Translations under genes and position numbers: made by a program | In this document: one piece after another, positions 23,093-31,245 of the stretch | Layout of the letters: each line of letters begins with the position of its first letter | Numbering within the stretch: the first letter of the stretch is position 1 | Notes under the pieces: generated by a model | Databases searched by the model: none | The model's input: the letters and a program-made list of their open reading frames with translations, nothing else | What the model was told of the DNA's origin: nothing | Assembly: GCA_024235915.1 (NCBI GenBank) | Contig: JACKLO010000017.1 | Location: 62,001 to 126,000 of the forward strand | Direction: 5' to 3' | Origin: Burkholderiaceae bacterium | GTDB taxonomy: Bacteria > Pseudomonadota > Gammaproteobacteria > Burkholderiales > Burkholderiaceae_C | DNA: 64,000 nucleotides

Positions 23093-23806
23093 ATGCGCTG
23101 GAAACTGCTGCGGCGCCGACTCTCCGTCAGCGCGCCGCGTGTCATCGTCCGCAGCCACCTGCCTTGGCCTTTGCGCTGGGCGGTGGCTGCTGTCGTTCTG
23201 GGGTTCTCCGGCGCCATTGCGCTCTGGGCCTTTGAGACGGGCAAGGAACTCGCCGGTGTCGATGCCGGGCTGCGCGATGAACTCGTCCACCTGCGCGCCG
23301 AAGTGCAGGTGCTGCGCGAAGAGCGCGACCGTGCGCAATCCATCGCCAACGCCGCCGATGGCCTGCTCAAGGCCGAGCGTGCCGCCCAGGAACGGCTGGT
23401 TCAGGACCTGCGTGAGGCGCGCGAGCGTCAACAGGCGCTGGAATCCGACCTGGGCTTCTTCGAACGCCTGCTGCCCGCTGCCGGCAGCAGTGCATTGCAG
23501 GTGCGGGCCCTGCAGGCCGAGACCGTCGCACCGGGGCAGACGCGCTTTCAATTGCTGCTGATGCAGGCCGGTCGATCGCCCGCGGTCTTTGATGGGCGGT
23601 ACGACATCCGTCTGGTGGGTACCTTGGACGGGCGGCCTTGGACGGCCGGCTTGCCGACGGGGCCGCAGCCATTGCGCCTGGGTCAGTATGCGCGCCTGGA
23701 AGGCGTGCTCGAACATCCCGTAGGCGCCGTGCTAAAACGCGTGGAGGCGCTGATCACCGACGGCGCCGGCAAGCTGCGCGCCAGTGAAACCCAGAAGCTC
23801 GACTGA
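23093..23806 (+). CDS. Membrane-anchored coiled-coil protein (DUF6776-like)
   Basis: A 237-residue protein with a basic N-terminus, one transmembrane segment (about 27-48: PLRWAVAAVVLGFSGAIALW), a coiled coil of about 75 residues (55-130, rich in Arg, Glu, Leu and Ala heptads) and a C-terminal beta-rich domain (about 130-230). It resembles the betaproteobacterial DUF6776 family, whose function is not known. The topology suggests a periplasmic or inner-membrane scaffold. It precedes the bactofilin gene by 22 bp, which hints at a shared role in cell-envelope shape. Confidence 0.75.
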   Translation: MRWKLLRRRLSVSAPRVIVRSHLPWPLRWAVAAVVLGFSGAIALWAFETGKELAGVDAGLRDELVHLRAEVQVLREERDRAQSIANAADGLLKAERAAQERLVQDLREARERQQALESDLGFFERLLPAAGSSALQVRALQAETVAPGQTRFQLLLMQAGRSPAVFDGRYDIRLVGTLDGRPWTAGLPTGPQPLRLGQYARLEGVLEHPVGAVLKRVEALITDGAGKLRASETQKLD

Positions 23807-23828
23807 GCCGCCGAAGGAGACACGACCC

Positions 23829-24227
23829 ATGCTGTTCTCACGCAAGACGCAGACCCCCATCCGCACGCTGGTGGGTGAAGGCACGGTGCTGCGGGGTGAA
23901 ATCCGCTTCGGCGATGGCCTGCGCATCGACGGTGAGGTCCATGGCGACGTCGTGGCAGACCCCATCGCCGGCAGCCTGGTCGTGATCAGCGAGAAAGCCA
24001 CGGTTCGGGGCAAGGTCAAGGCCGCGCATGTCATCATCGATGGCAGCGTCATGGGGCCTGTCACTTCCACCGAGATGCTGGAATTGCAACCCCGGGCCGC
24101 AGTGGTCGGCGACGTGCACTACGACGTGCTGGAGATGCACCCGGGCGCCACCATCGATGGCGAACTCAAGCCGATCAAGTCCACCGAGAAGCCCGCCCTG
24201 AAGCTCGCTGCCGCCAACGACGCCTGA
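23829..24227 (+). CDS. Bactofilin
   Basis: A 132-residue bactofilin, a small polymer-forming cytoskeletal protein built on a right-handed beta-helix. The core shows the repeated pattern [21 protein letters not shown], then [13 protein letters not shown] and [20 protein letters not shown], with flexible basic ends. Bactofilins position peptidoglycan enzymes and shape appendages. It sits behind the membrane coiled-coil gene and just ahead of erpA, an order common in this bacterial group. ATG 23829 follows AAGGAG 11-12 bases upstream. Confidence 0.92.
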   Translation: MLFSRKTQTPIRTLVGEGTVLRGEIRFGDGLRIDGEVHGDVVADPIAGSLVVISEKATVRGKVKAAHVIIDGSVMGPVTSTEMLELQPRAAVVGDVHYDVLEMHPGATIDGELKPIKSTEKPALKLAAANDA

Positions 24228-24244
24228 ACCTCGAGGATCACCCC

Positions 24245-24619
24245 ATGAATGCCATTGCTGAAAACCTGACCCCCGCCACCGACGAGATGCCCGCGCCCCT
24301 GGTCTTCACCGACAGCGCCGCGGCCAAGGTGGCCGACCTGGTGGCCGAAGAAGGCAACCCTGAACTGAAGCTGCGCGTGTTCGTGCAGGGCGGCGGCTGT
24401 TCGGGGTTCCAGTACGGGTTCACCTTCGACGAGATCGTGAACGACGACGACACGCAGATGTCGAAGAACGGCGTCACGCTGTTGATCGACGCCATGAGCC
24501 TGCAGTACCTGGTGGGCGCCGAGATCGACTACAAGGAAGACCTGCAGGGCGCGCAATTCGTGATCAAGAACCCGAACGCGACCACCACCTGCGGCTGCGG
24601 CTCCTCCTTCTCGGTCTGA
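24245..24619 (+). CDS. erpA: Iron-sulfur cluster insertion protein ErpA
   Basis: A 124-residue A-type Fe-S carrier that delivers [4Fe-4S] clusters to apo-enzymes. The three cluster-binding cysteines are present: Cys52 in [11 protein letters not shown], and Cys116 and Cys118 in the C-terminal [11 protein letters not shown]. The extended N-terminus and [19 protein letters not shown] are typical of ErpA rather than IscA. ATG 24245 with a GAGG site upstream. Convergent with anmK. Confidence 0.95.
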   Translation: MNAIAENLTPATDEMPAPLVFTDSAAAKVADLVAEEGNPELKLRVFVQGGGCSGFQYGFTFDEIVNDDDTQMSKNGVTLLIDAMSLQYLVGAEIDYKEDLQGAQFVIKNPNATTTCGCGSSFSV

Positions 24620-24626
24620 AGTCCCG

Positions 24627-24642
24627 CGGGCCGTCTGGCCCG
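24627..24642. terminator. Short hairpin between erpA and anmK
   Basis: CGGGCC (24627-24632) and GGCCCG (24637-24642) with loop GTCT, 7 bases after the erpA stop. No T tract. Confidence 0.35.
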
Positions 24643-24693
24643 ATCCCGATCCTCGCTGGATACGGCGTGGCACGGCGCTGAGGCCGGACACCC

Positions 24694-25791
24694 TCAAGCC
24701 GGGTAGAGCGCCCCCAGGATCCGCGGCCCGATCGCGCCGGTCACTGCCGGCAGGTTGCCCGGCCGGCGCTCCACGAATGCCTGTGCCAGCCAGGCGAACG
24801 CCCACGCCTCCACGTGCTCAGGGGCCACGCCGTCGGCGTGGGTGTCCCGTACTTCCATGCCGGGCAAGGCCCTGGCCAGTGCCGCCATCAGCGCGTCGTT
24901 GCGCGCGCCGCCGCCGCACACCCGCAGCCGCGTCGTGTGTGGCGCCTGCGACAGCAACGCGTCGGCGACGGTGGACACCGTCAGCGCCAGCAACGTCGCC
25001 ATCACGTCCTGCGGCGTGATGCCCGGGTGTGCAGCCAGACGTGCCTGCAGCCAGCCCGGCTCGAACAGGTCCCGGCCTGTGCTCTTGGGCGGCCGCGCGC
25101 GAAAAAAGGCCTCATCGCGCAGCGAAGCCAGCAACCCGGGATCGACGCGGCCGCCTGCGGCCCAGGCGCCATGGGCGTCGTAGGCCTGACCCAGATGCTG
25201 CTGCGCCCAGTGGTCCAGCAACGCGTTGGCAGGCCCCGTGTCGAAGCCCAGCACCCCGCCGTCGGCGGCGAGCAGGGTCAGATTGGCGATGCCCCCGAGG
25301 TTCAGAACCGCCGTGTCCTCCCCTGGACGCGCAAACCGTGCGGCATGGAACGCCGGCACCAAGGGTGCGCCCTGGCCGCCGGCGGCGACATCCCGGCTGC
25401 GCAGGTTGGCGACCACATCCACGCCGCTGCGTTCCGCCAGGCGTGCCGCATCGAGCAACTGGATCGTGTAGCCCTGCTCCGGGCGATGGCGCACGGTCTG
25501 GCCATGGGCGCCCACGGCGCGCACCTGTGTGGCGGGCACGCCCGCCGCCGCAAGCACGGCCGCCAGGCTGTCGGCGTAGACATCGGCGAGGTCACGCGCA
25601 GCCGCCGCAGCGCGGGCCAGTTCGTCGATGCCGTCGCGGGCATTCAGCGCAAGCAGCTCGTCATGCAGACGGACCGGCAGCGGCTGGTGGTGGTGGGCAC
25701 GCAGCCGGCCGTCGGGGCTGGCTTCAACCAGCACGGCATCCACGCCATCCAGCGAGGTGCCGGACATCAAACCGGCGTAAAGCGCATGCAT
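24694..25791 (-). CDS. anmK: Anhydro-N-acetylmuramic acid kinase
   Basis: A 365-residue AnmK. It phosphorylates and hydrolyses 1,6-anhydro-MurNAc from cell-wall turnover to MurNAc-6-phosphate. The N-terminal GLMSGTSLDGVDAVLVE is the family signature, and GAHGQTVRHRP, LNLGGIANLT and FDTGPANALLD form the actin-fold nucleotide and sugar sites. It is downstream of the M23 endopeptidase gene on the same strand, 62 bp away. One enzyme cuts the wall and the other recycles it, so a shared operon is likely. Confidence 0.96.
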   Translation of the reverse strand: MHALYAGLMSGTSLDGVDAVLVEASPDGRLRAHHHQPLPVRLHDELLALNARDGIDELARAAAAARDLADVYADSLAAVLAAAGVPATQVRAVGAHGQTVRHRPEQGYTIQLLDAARLAERSGVDVVANLRSRDVAAGGQGAPLVPAFHAARFARPGEDTAVLNLGGIANLTLLAADGGVLGFDTGPANALLDHWAQQHLGQAYDAHGAWAAGGRVDPGLLASLRDEAFFRARPPKSTGRDLFEPGWLQARLAAHPGITPQDVMATLLALTVSTVADALLSQAPHTTRLRVCGGGARNDALMAALARALPGMEVRDTHADGVAPEHVEAWAFAWLAQAFVERRPGNLPAVTGAIGPRILGALYPA

Positions 25792-25853
25792 GCGGCGGTC
25801 GAGCTCAGGCGGCCTGAGCGCGGAGAGCGGCGCCCGGCCGCCGTGCCGGAGGA

Positions 25854-27287
25854 CTACTCGGCGTCAACCGTGATGCCGCGCATCGACTCGGCAATGCGCA
25901 GCTGCGTCTTCACGCCCTGGGCCACTTGCTCGAACTGCGGCCGCATCGTCGCGGCCAGCTGCACCGTCTCGCCCGACTTCAACAGCTTGCGCGGGTCCTG
26001 GTGGTTGCCGTTGACGCGGAACTCGAAGTGCAGGTGCGGGCCGGTGGACCAGCCCGTGGAGCCCACCAGACCGACGTTGTCGCCCTGCTCGATGCGCTGG
26101 CCCTTGCGCACGTTGATGCGGCTCATGTGCGCATAGAACGTGCTCTTGCCATTGCCGTGGCGGATCTCCACCGCGTTGCCATACCCGTTCTGCCAGCCCG
26201 CGAACTCGACCACACCGGCACCGACGGTGCGGATCGGCGTGCCACGCGGCGCCGCGTAGTCGATGCCCTTGTGCGCCCGCCACTTCTTCAGGATCGGGTG
26301 GAAGCGCATCGCAAAGCCGGAGCTCACGCGCGAGAACGCCATGGGGCTGGTCAGGAAGGTGCGCTGCTTGCTGCTGCCGTCCAGCGCGAAGTAGCCACCC
26401 TTGCCGCCGCCGGCCTGGGGAAACCAGACGGCCTGGTAAGACTTGCCGGCGTTGACGAACTCGGCCGCCAGCACCCGGCCGGTGCCACTGTTCCAGGTGA
26501 TCGGCTCGCCGTCGGCCGTCAGCGATTCATAGACGACGCTGAAGGTGTCGCCTTGGCGCAGTTCGCGGTGGAAGTCGATCTCGTTGGAGAAGACCTCGGC
26601 CACCTGGATGGAGATCGGGTCGGGGATGCGCGCCGCATCGGCCGCGGCGAACAGCGAACTCGTGATGGTGCCGCTGCCCAGGCGCACCTGCGTCTGCAGC
26701 GGCGCGGTCTCCAGCCGTGCCAACCACTGGTCGGCCACCCGCTCCACCGTCAGGCGCGTGAAATGGCTCAGCTGCTCGTTGGCCCGCTCGGCCGGGTAGC
26801 GGGCCACCAGTTGCGTCAGGGCGCCAGCGTCGTTGGTCGTGACCTGGACCATCTTGCCTGCCCGACCCTGGAACAGGCGGCGCGCCGTCGGGTCCTTGCG
26901 CAGGAAGGCGGCGGCGTCGCCATCCACCACCCCCAGGCGGGCCAACAGGCCTTCGGCACTGTCGCTGCTGCGGGTGAGGTCGGCGCGGGTCAGTTCCAGA
27001 TCCAGCGATTCCAGCGCTTCCAGCTGCGCCTGCAGCCCCTCGGGCACGATCTCCTCGGTCACCAGGCGCTGCGGCAGCGTGGCGGCGTCAGGGGCCATCG
27101 GCGCAATGCCGAAGGCCAACGCAGAAAAGCCCACCAGCCCGGCCAGCACGCTGCCATGCACGAGGCGGCGATGCGCGGCATGCCAGGACAGCACCTGCTG
27201 GGCATGGTGCTGGAAACGGGCGGTCAACTGGGCAGCGAGGTCGGATTGCAACGGTGTCAGGCCACTAGAATCGGGTCCGAAGGGCAT
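25854..27287 (-). CDS. M23 family murein DD-endopeptidase (MepM-like)
   Basis: A 477-residue membrane-anchored peptidase. One N-terminal hydrophobic segment (about 45-65) is followed by a long OapA/LysM-like region and a C-terminal M23 LytM domain (about 340-450). The zinc ligands are visible in HKGIDYAAPRGTP (HxxxD) and in GPHLHFEFRVNG (HxH), with FYAHMS between them. It is expected to cleave peptidoglycan cross-links during growth, like MepM. Divergent from tyrS, and followed by anmK. The N-terminal extension ahead of the membrane span is longer than in E. coli MepM. Confidence 0.9.
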   Translation of the reverse strand: MPFGPDSSGLTPLQSDLAAQLTARFQHHAQQVLSWHAAHRRLVHGSVLAGLVGFSALAFGIAPMAPDAATLPQRLVTEEIVPEGLQAQLEALESLDLELTRADLTRSSDSAEGLLARLGVVDGDAAAFLRKDPTARRLFQGRAGKMVQVTTNDAGALTQLVARYPAERANEQLSHFTRLTVERVADQWLARLETAPLQTQVRLGSGTITSSLFAAADAARIPDPISIQVAEVFSNEIDFHRELRQGDTFSVVYESLTADGEPITWNSGTGRVLAAEFVNAGKSYQAVWFPQAGGGKGGYFALDGSSKQRTFLTSPMAFSRVSSGFAMRFHPILKKWRAHKGIDYAAPRGTPIRTVGAGVVEFAGWQNGYGNAVEIRHGNGKSTFYAHMSRINVRKGQRIEQGDNVGLVGSTGWSTGPHLHFEFRVNGNHQDPRKLLKSGETVQLAATMRPQFEQVAQGVKTQLRIAESMRGITVDAE

Positions 27288-27400
27288 GCATCACACATGC
27301 CGGCCGGGCCGCGGCGCACCGTCGACCCCCTAAAACGAGGGTCCAAGTATAGCGTCGTGCAATGTGCCCGATCCTGCGAACAAATACCGATAACTTTGTC

Positions 27401-28633
27401 ATGTCCGATCTGGTTACAGCGCTTGCATCCGCTTCCGACCGTGTACAGGAGGCCATGGCCATCACCCGCCGTGGCGCGGAGCAGTTGCTGCCGGAGGCCG
27501 ACTGGCTGAAGAAGCTGCAACGCAGCGAAGCCACGGGCGTGCCGCTGCGCATCAAGTTCGGCATGGACCCCACGGCGCCGGACCTGCACCTGGGTCACAC
27601 CGTGGTGCTCAACAAGATGCGCCAGCTGCAGGACCTGGGGCATGTGGTGATCCCGCTGATCGGTGACTTCACCACCACCATCGGCGATCCCTCGGGCCGC
27701 AACAGCACCCGCCCGCCGCTGACGCGCGAGGCCATCGAGGCCAACGCGAGGACCTATTTCGACCAGGTGAGCCTGGTGATCGACATGGACCGCGCCGAGG
27801 TGCGCTGGAACAGCGAGTGGAGCGACCCGCTGGGCGCGCGCGGAATCATCCAACTGGCTGCCAAGTACACCGTGGCGCGCATGATGGAGCGGGAGGACTT
27901 CAACACGCGCTTCCGCGAGGGCACGCCGATCAGCGTGCACGAGTTCCTCTACCCGCTGATGCAGGGCTACGACTCGGTGGCGCTGAAGTCCGACCTCGAA
28001 CTCGGCGGCACCGACCAGACCTTCAACCTGCTGATGGGCCGCCATCTGCAGCAGGAGGAGGGGCAGGAGCCGCAGTGCATCCTGACCATGCCATTGCTCG
28101 AGGGCCTGGACGGTGTGGACAAGATGTCCAAGAGCAAGGGCAACTACATCGGCATCACCGAACCGGCGCCGACGATGTTCGCCAAGGTGCTGTCGATCAG
28201 CGACACGCTGATGTGGCGCTGGTTCACGCTGCTGTCGTTCCGCAGCGAAGCGGAGATCGCCGCGCTGAAGAGTGAGGTGGCCGGCGGCCGAAACCCTAAG
28301 GACGCCAAGGTGATGCTGGCGCGCGAGATCACGGAGCGGTTCCACGGTCGCGCCGCCACCGACGCGGCCGAGGCCGACTTCGCGTTGCGTTCGCGTGGCG
28401 GCATCCCCGACGAGATCCCCGAAGTGACCTTGGCCGGTGCCCCGCTGGCCATCGGGGCCTTGCTCAAGCAGGCGGGTCTGGTGCCCTCCACCAGCGAGGC
28501 GTTGCGTCTGGTCGAGCAGGGCGGGGTGCGCGTGGACGGCGCGGTGGTCAGCGACAAGGGGCTCAAGCTCGGCGCTGGCACCGTGGTGCTGCAGGTCGGC
28601 AAGCGCAAGTTTGCGCGCGTGACGCTGGCCTGA
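27401..28633 (+). CDS. tyrS: Tyrosyl-tRNA synthetase
   Basis: A 410-residue class I synthetase that charges tRNA-Tyr. The HIGH motif is HLGHT, the class signature is KMSKSKGNYIG, and the Tyr/tRNA-site motifs LGGTDQTFNLLMGR and FGMDPTAPDLHLGH are intact. A C-terminal S4 RNA-binding domain includes SEALRLVEQGGVRVDG. The sequence is of the TyrRS subtype common in proteobacteria other than enterics. ATG 27401 gives MSDLVTALASAS; an upstream ATG in frame (27362) has no support. dtd lies two genes downstream. Confidence 0.97.
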   Translation: MSDLVTALASASDRVQEAMAITRRGAEQLLPEADWLKKLQRSEATGVPLRIKFGMDPTAPDLHLGHTVVLNKMRQLQDLGHVVIPLIGDFTTTIGDPSGRNSTRPPLTREAIEANARTYFDQVSLVIDMDRAEVRWNSEWSDPLGARGIIQLAAKYTVARMMEREDFNTRFREGTPISVHEFLYPLMQGYDSVALKSDLELGGTDQTFNLLMGRHLQQEEGQEPQCILTMPLLEGLDGVDKMSKSKGNYIGITEPAPTMFAKVLSISDTLMWRWFTLLSFRSEAEIAALKSEVAGGRNPKDAKVMLAREITERFHGRAATDAAEADFALRSRGGIPDEIPEVTLAGAPLAIGALLKQAGLVPSTSEALRLVEQGGVRVDGAVVSDKGLKLGAGTVVLQVGKRKFARVTLA

Positions 28634-28658
28634 CCGACACACCCGGAACCTCTTCCGC

Positions 28659-29549
28659 GTGCGCGTCGCCACCTACCTGAAGCTGTCGGTCGCCGTTGCG
28701 GTCGCCACGATCGGGCTGAAGGCCGGCGCCTGGTGGCTGACCGGCTCCGTGGGCCTGCTGTCGGATGCGCTGGAGTCACTGGTCAACCTCGCGGGCGCGA
28801 GTTTCGCGCTGCTGATGGTCACGCTGGCCGCCCGTCCGCCCGACGACGACCACCCCTACGGCCACCACAAGGCCGAGTATTTTTCCAGCGGCTTCGAAGG
28901 CGTGCTGATCCTCGTCGCGGCGCTGGCCATCCTCGTCTCGGCGGCCGAACGCTGGCTGAACCCGCAACCGCTGGAACAGCTGGGGCTGGGCCTCGGCCTG
29001 TCCCTGGTGGCCACGGTGCTCAACGGGGTGCTGGCCTGGGCCATGCTGCGCAAGGCCCGCGAGGTGCGGTCGATGGCGCTGGAGGGCGACGCCCGCCACC
29101 TGTTCACCGATGTCTGGACCTCCGTGGGCGTGGTGCTCGGCCTCGTGGCGGTGCAACTCAGCGGCTGGCTGTGGCTCGACCCGCTGATCGCTGCCGCCGT
29201 GGCCCTGAACATCCTGCGCGAGGCCGTGGGCCTCGTGCGGCGGTCGGTGGACGGCCTGATGGACCATGCCCTCGAGCCCGAGGTGCAGGCCAGCATCGAG
29301 GACGCACTGGCCGAGTTCAAGCACGAGACCATCCGCTTCGACCACATCAGCACTCGCCGGGCCGGCACCCGCCGGTTCGTCGACCTGCACATGCACATGC
29401 CGGCCGACTGGAGCCTGAGACGCGCCGCCGCACTGCGAACCTCCGTCGAACAGGCCTTGATGGCCGCGGTGCCGGGCCTGCGGGCGACGATCCAGCTTCT
29501 GCCCAGCGACGTCGAGGCCCATTTCGACGACCCCAGGGACCCGTTGTGA
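28659..29549 (+). CDS. Cation diffusion facilitator (CDF) metal transporter
   Basis: A 296-residue CDF protein with about six transmembrane helices and a C-terminal cytosolic ferredoxin-like domain (about 205-295). It presumably exports a divalent metal by proton antiport. The HPYGHHKAEYFSSG loop and HLFTDVWTSVGV in helix 5 are family marks. In helix 2, FieF-type DSLVD is replaced by ESLVN, so the metal site has an altered ligand set and the metal cannot be assumed to be zinc. Start is GTG 28659. The TGA overlaps the GTG of dtd. Confidence 0.88.
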   Translation: MRVATYLKLSVAVAVATIGLKAGAWWLTGSVGLLSDALESLVNLAGASFALLMVTLAARPPDDDHPYGHHKAEYFSSGFEGVLILVAALAILVSAAERWLNPQPLEQLGLGLGLSLVATVLNGVLAWAMLRKAREVRSMALEGDARHLFTDVWTSVGVVLGLVAVQLSGWLWLDPLIAAAVALNILREAVGLVRRSVDGLMDHALEPEVQASIEDALAEFKHETIRFDHISTRRAGTRRFVDLHMHMPADWSLRRAAALRTSVEQALMAAVPGLRATIQLLPSDVEAHFDDPRDPL

Positions 29550-29986
29550 TCGGGCTGGTGCAGCGGGTGCGGCAGGCGCAGGTGGTGGTGGCCGGGCGCA
29601 CCATCGGTGAGATCGGCCCGGGCCTGCTGGTCTTCGTCTGCGCCGAGCCGGCCGATGGCGATGCCCAGGTGCAGCGCTTCGTGGACAAGCTGCTGAAGCT
29701 GCGCATCCTGGCCGACGACGCCGGGCGCATGAACCGCAGCCTGCAGGACACGGGCGGCGGCCTGCTCATCGTCTCGCAGTTCACGCTGGCGGCCGACACT
29801 GCCGGCGGCAACCGGCCCAGTTTCACGGGCGCGGCGCCGGCCGAGCAGGGACGACGGCTCTACGAGGCCGTGCTGGCCATGGCCCGCGCGCGGCACTCAC
29901 CGGTGGCGGCGGGTGAGTTCGGCGCTGACATGCAGGTGCACCTGGTCAACGACGGGCCGGTGACCATTCCGCTGCGGGTGAGCTGA
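29546..29986 (+). CDS. dtd: D-aminoacyl-tRNA deacylase
   Basis: A 146-residue Dtd, which removes D-amino acids such as D-Tyr from mischarged tRNAs. The SQFTLAADT motif and the cross-subunit Gly-Pro motif NDGPVTIPL are both present. Translation starts at GTG (29546), overlapping the stop of the CDF gene by four bases, and gives the family N-terminus M-I-G-L-V-Q-R-V. It shares a strand and tight spacing with tyrS, so charging and proofreading of Tyr-tRNA may be co-expressed. Confidence 0.95.
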   Translation: MIGLVQRVRQAQVVVAGRTIGEIGPGLLVFVCAEPADGDAQVQRFVDKLLKLRILADDAGRMNRSLQDTGGGLLIVSQFTLAADTAGGNRPSFTGAAPAEQGRRLYEAVLAMARARHSPVAAGEFGADMQVHLVNDGPVTIPLRVS

Positions 29987-29988
29987 AC

Positions 29989-30016
29989 GCCAAGGCCGCC
30001 TCCGGGCGGCCTTGGC
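29989..30016 (+). terminator. Strong terminator-like hairpin after dtd
   Basis: A perfect 12-bp stem, GCCAAGGCCGCC (29989-30000) with GGCGGCCTTGGC (30005-30016), closed by a TCCG tetraloop of the stable UNCG type, two bases after the dtd stop. No T tract follows. Confidence 0.6.
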
Positions 30017-30124
30017 GCATCGGTCCGGCTGGCCCGCGCATGGGCCGCCTGACCACCTTTCTCAGTCGGCCCGGCAGGTGACTCGCCAGTCATGCGAGAC
30101 CTGCCAGGCACCTCCCGTGCAGAA

Positions 30125-30146
30125 CGCCCGTGCGCAGGCACGGGCG
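30125..30146 (-). terminator. Hairpin downstream of the Bug receptor gene
   Basis: CGCCCGTGC (30125-30133) and GCACGGGCG (30138-30146) form a perfect 9-bp stem with loop GCAG, 7 bases beyond the stop of the minus-strand receptor gene. Read on the minus strand it is followed by TTCT. Confidence 0.55.
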
Positions 30147-30153
30147 ATCGCCA

Positions 30154-31128
30154 TCAGTCCGCGTATTGACCGGCGGCCTTGATGGCCACGCCCCACTTCT
30201 CGATCTCGGCGGCCACGAACTTCTTGTGCTCTGCCGGGCTCAGGCGGCCGTCGGTGATGACCACGGCGCCCAGTGCTTCCTGCTTCTTCACGAAATCGGC
30301 GTCCTTGAGCGCGGCGCGCAAGGCCTCGTTGAGCTTGCTGGTCACGGCCGCAGGCGTGCCCTTGGGCGCATACAGGCCGTGCCAGATCGCGACGTTGAAG
30401 CCCTTCAGGCCCTGGCTGTCCAGCGTCGGCAGGTTGGCCAGCGCGGGGGCGGTCAGCGGCTGCGCGCTGGTGACGGCGAAGGCCTTGACCTTGCCGCCGG
30501 CGATCTGCGGCACGGTGTTCGTGGTCTGGTCGCACATGAGGTCCACCTGACCGCCGAGCAGGTCGCTCATGGCCGGCGCCGTGCCCTTGTAGGGCACCGT
30601 GGTCATGTCGATCTTGATGGACTGCTGGAAGAGCAGGCCGCAGAGGTGCGACGCCGCACCCAGGCCGGCATTGGCCAGGTTGACCTTGCCCTTGTTCGCT
30701 TCCAGCCACTTGGCCAACTCCGCGAAGTTGTTGGCCGGCAAGGTGGGCCGACCGATCAGCGTCATCGGCACTTCGTTGACCATGCCCAGGTACTCGAAGT
30801 CCTCGGTGGCCTTGAAGGGCAGGTTGCGGTACAGCGACGCCGAGGTGGCCATGCCGATGTGGTACAGCAGCAGCGTGTGGCCATCCGGCGCCGCCTTGGC
30901 CACCTTGGTGGCCCCCAGCGTGCCGCCGGCGCCACCGACGTTCTCGACCACGATGGTCTGCTTGAGCTGGGCCCCGAGCGCGACGGCAAGGTCGCGTGCC
31001 ACCTTGTCGGTGGGGCCGCCGGCCGAGAAGGGCACGACGATGGTGACGGCCTTGTCGGGGAAGGCGAAGGCGGAGCCGGCCGCCAGCGCGGCGCCCAGGG
31101 CCATGGAAGCGATCAGGGTCTTCTTCAT
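30154..31128 (-). CDS. Bug/TctC-type tripartite tricarboxylate receptor protein
   Basis: A 324-residue periplasmic solute receptor of the Bug (Bordetella uptake gene) family, very abundant in Burkholderiales. The signal peptide MKKTLIASMALGAALAAGSAFA is cut before FPDKAVTIVVPFSAGG, the family N-terminal motif. Other conserved stretches are AGGTLGATKVAKAAPDGHT and VPYKGTAPAMSDLLGGQVD. Bug proteins bind carboxylates or other small acids; the ligand here is unknown. No TctA/TctB membrane partners are nearby, as usual for orphan Bug genes. ATG 31128 has AGGAGTG 7-12 bases upstream. Confidence 0.93.
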   Translation of the reverse strand: MKKTLIASMALGAALAAGSAFAFPDKAVTIVVPFSAGGPTDKVARDLAVALGAQLKQTIVVENVGGAGGTLGATKVAKAAPDGHTLLLYHIGMATSASLYRNLPFKATEDFEYLGMVNEVPMTLIGRPTLPANNFAELAKWLEANKGKVNLANAGLGAASHLCGLLFQQSIKIDMTTVPYKGTAPAMSDLLGGQVDLMCDQTTNTVPQIAGGKVKAFAVTSAQPLTAPALANLPTLDSQGLKGFNVAIWHGLYAPKGTPAAVTSKLNEALRAALKDADFVKKQEALGAVVITDGRLSPAEHKKFVAAEIEKWGVAIKAAGQYAD

Positions 31129-31245
31129 GCGAGTCACTCCTGCGGAGCATTGACGACGAGCGCGCATGCTAGGCATTCGTCAAAGCCCTTGCAGGACGGG
31201 AACTACGTAGGCACGGCCTGGAACTTCACCGTGGTGCGCGACAAC

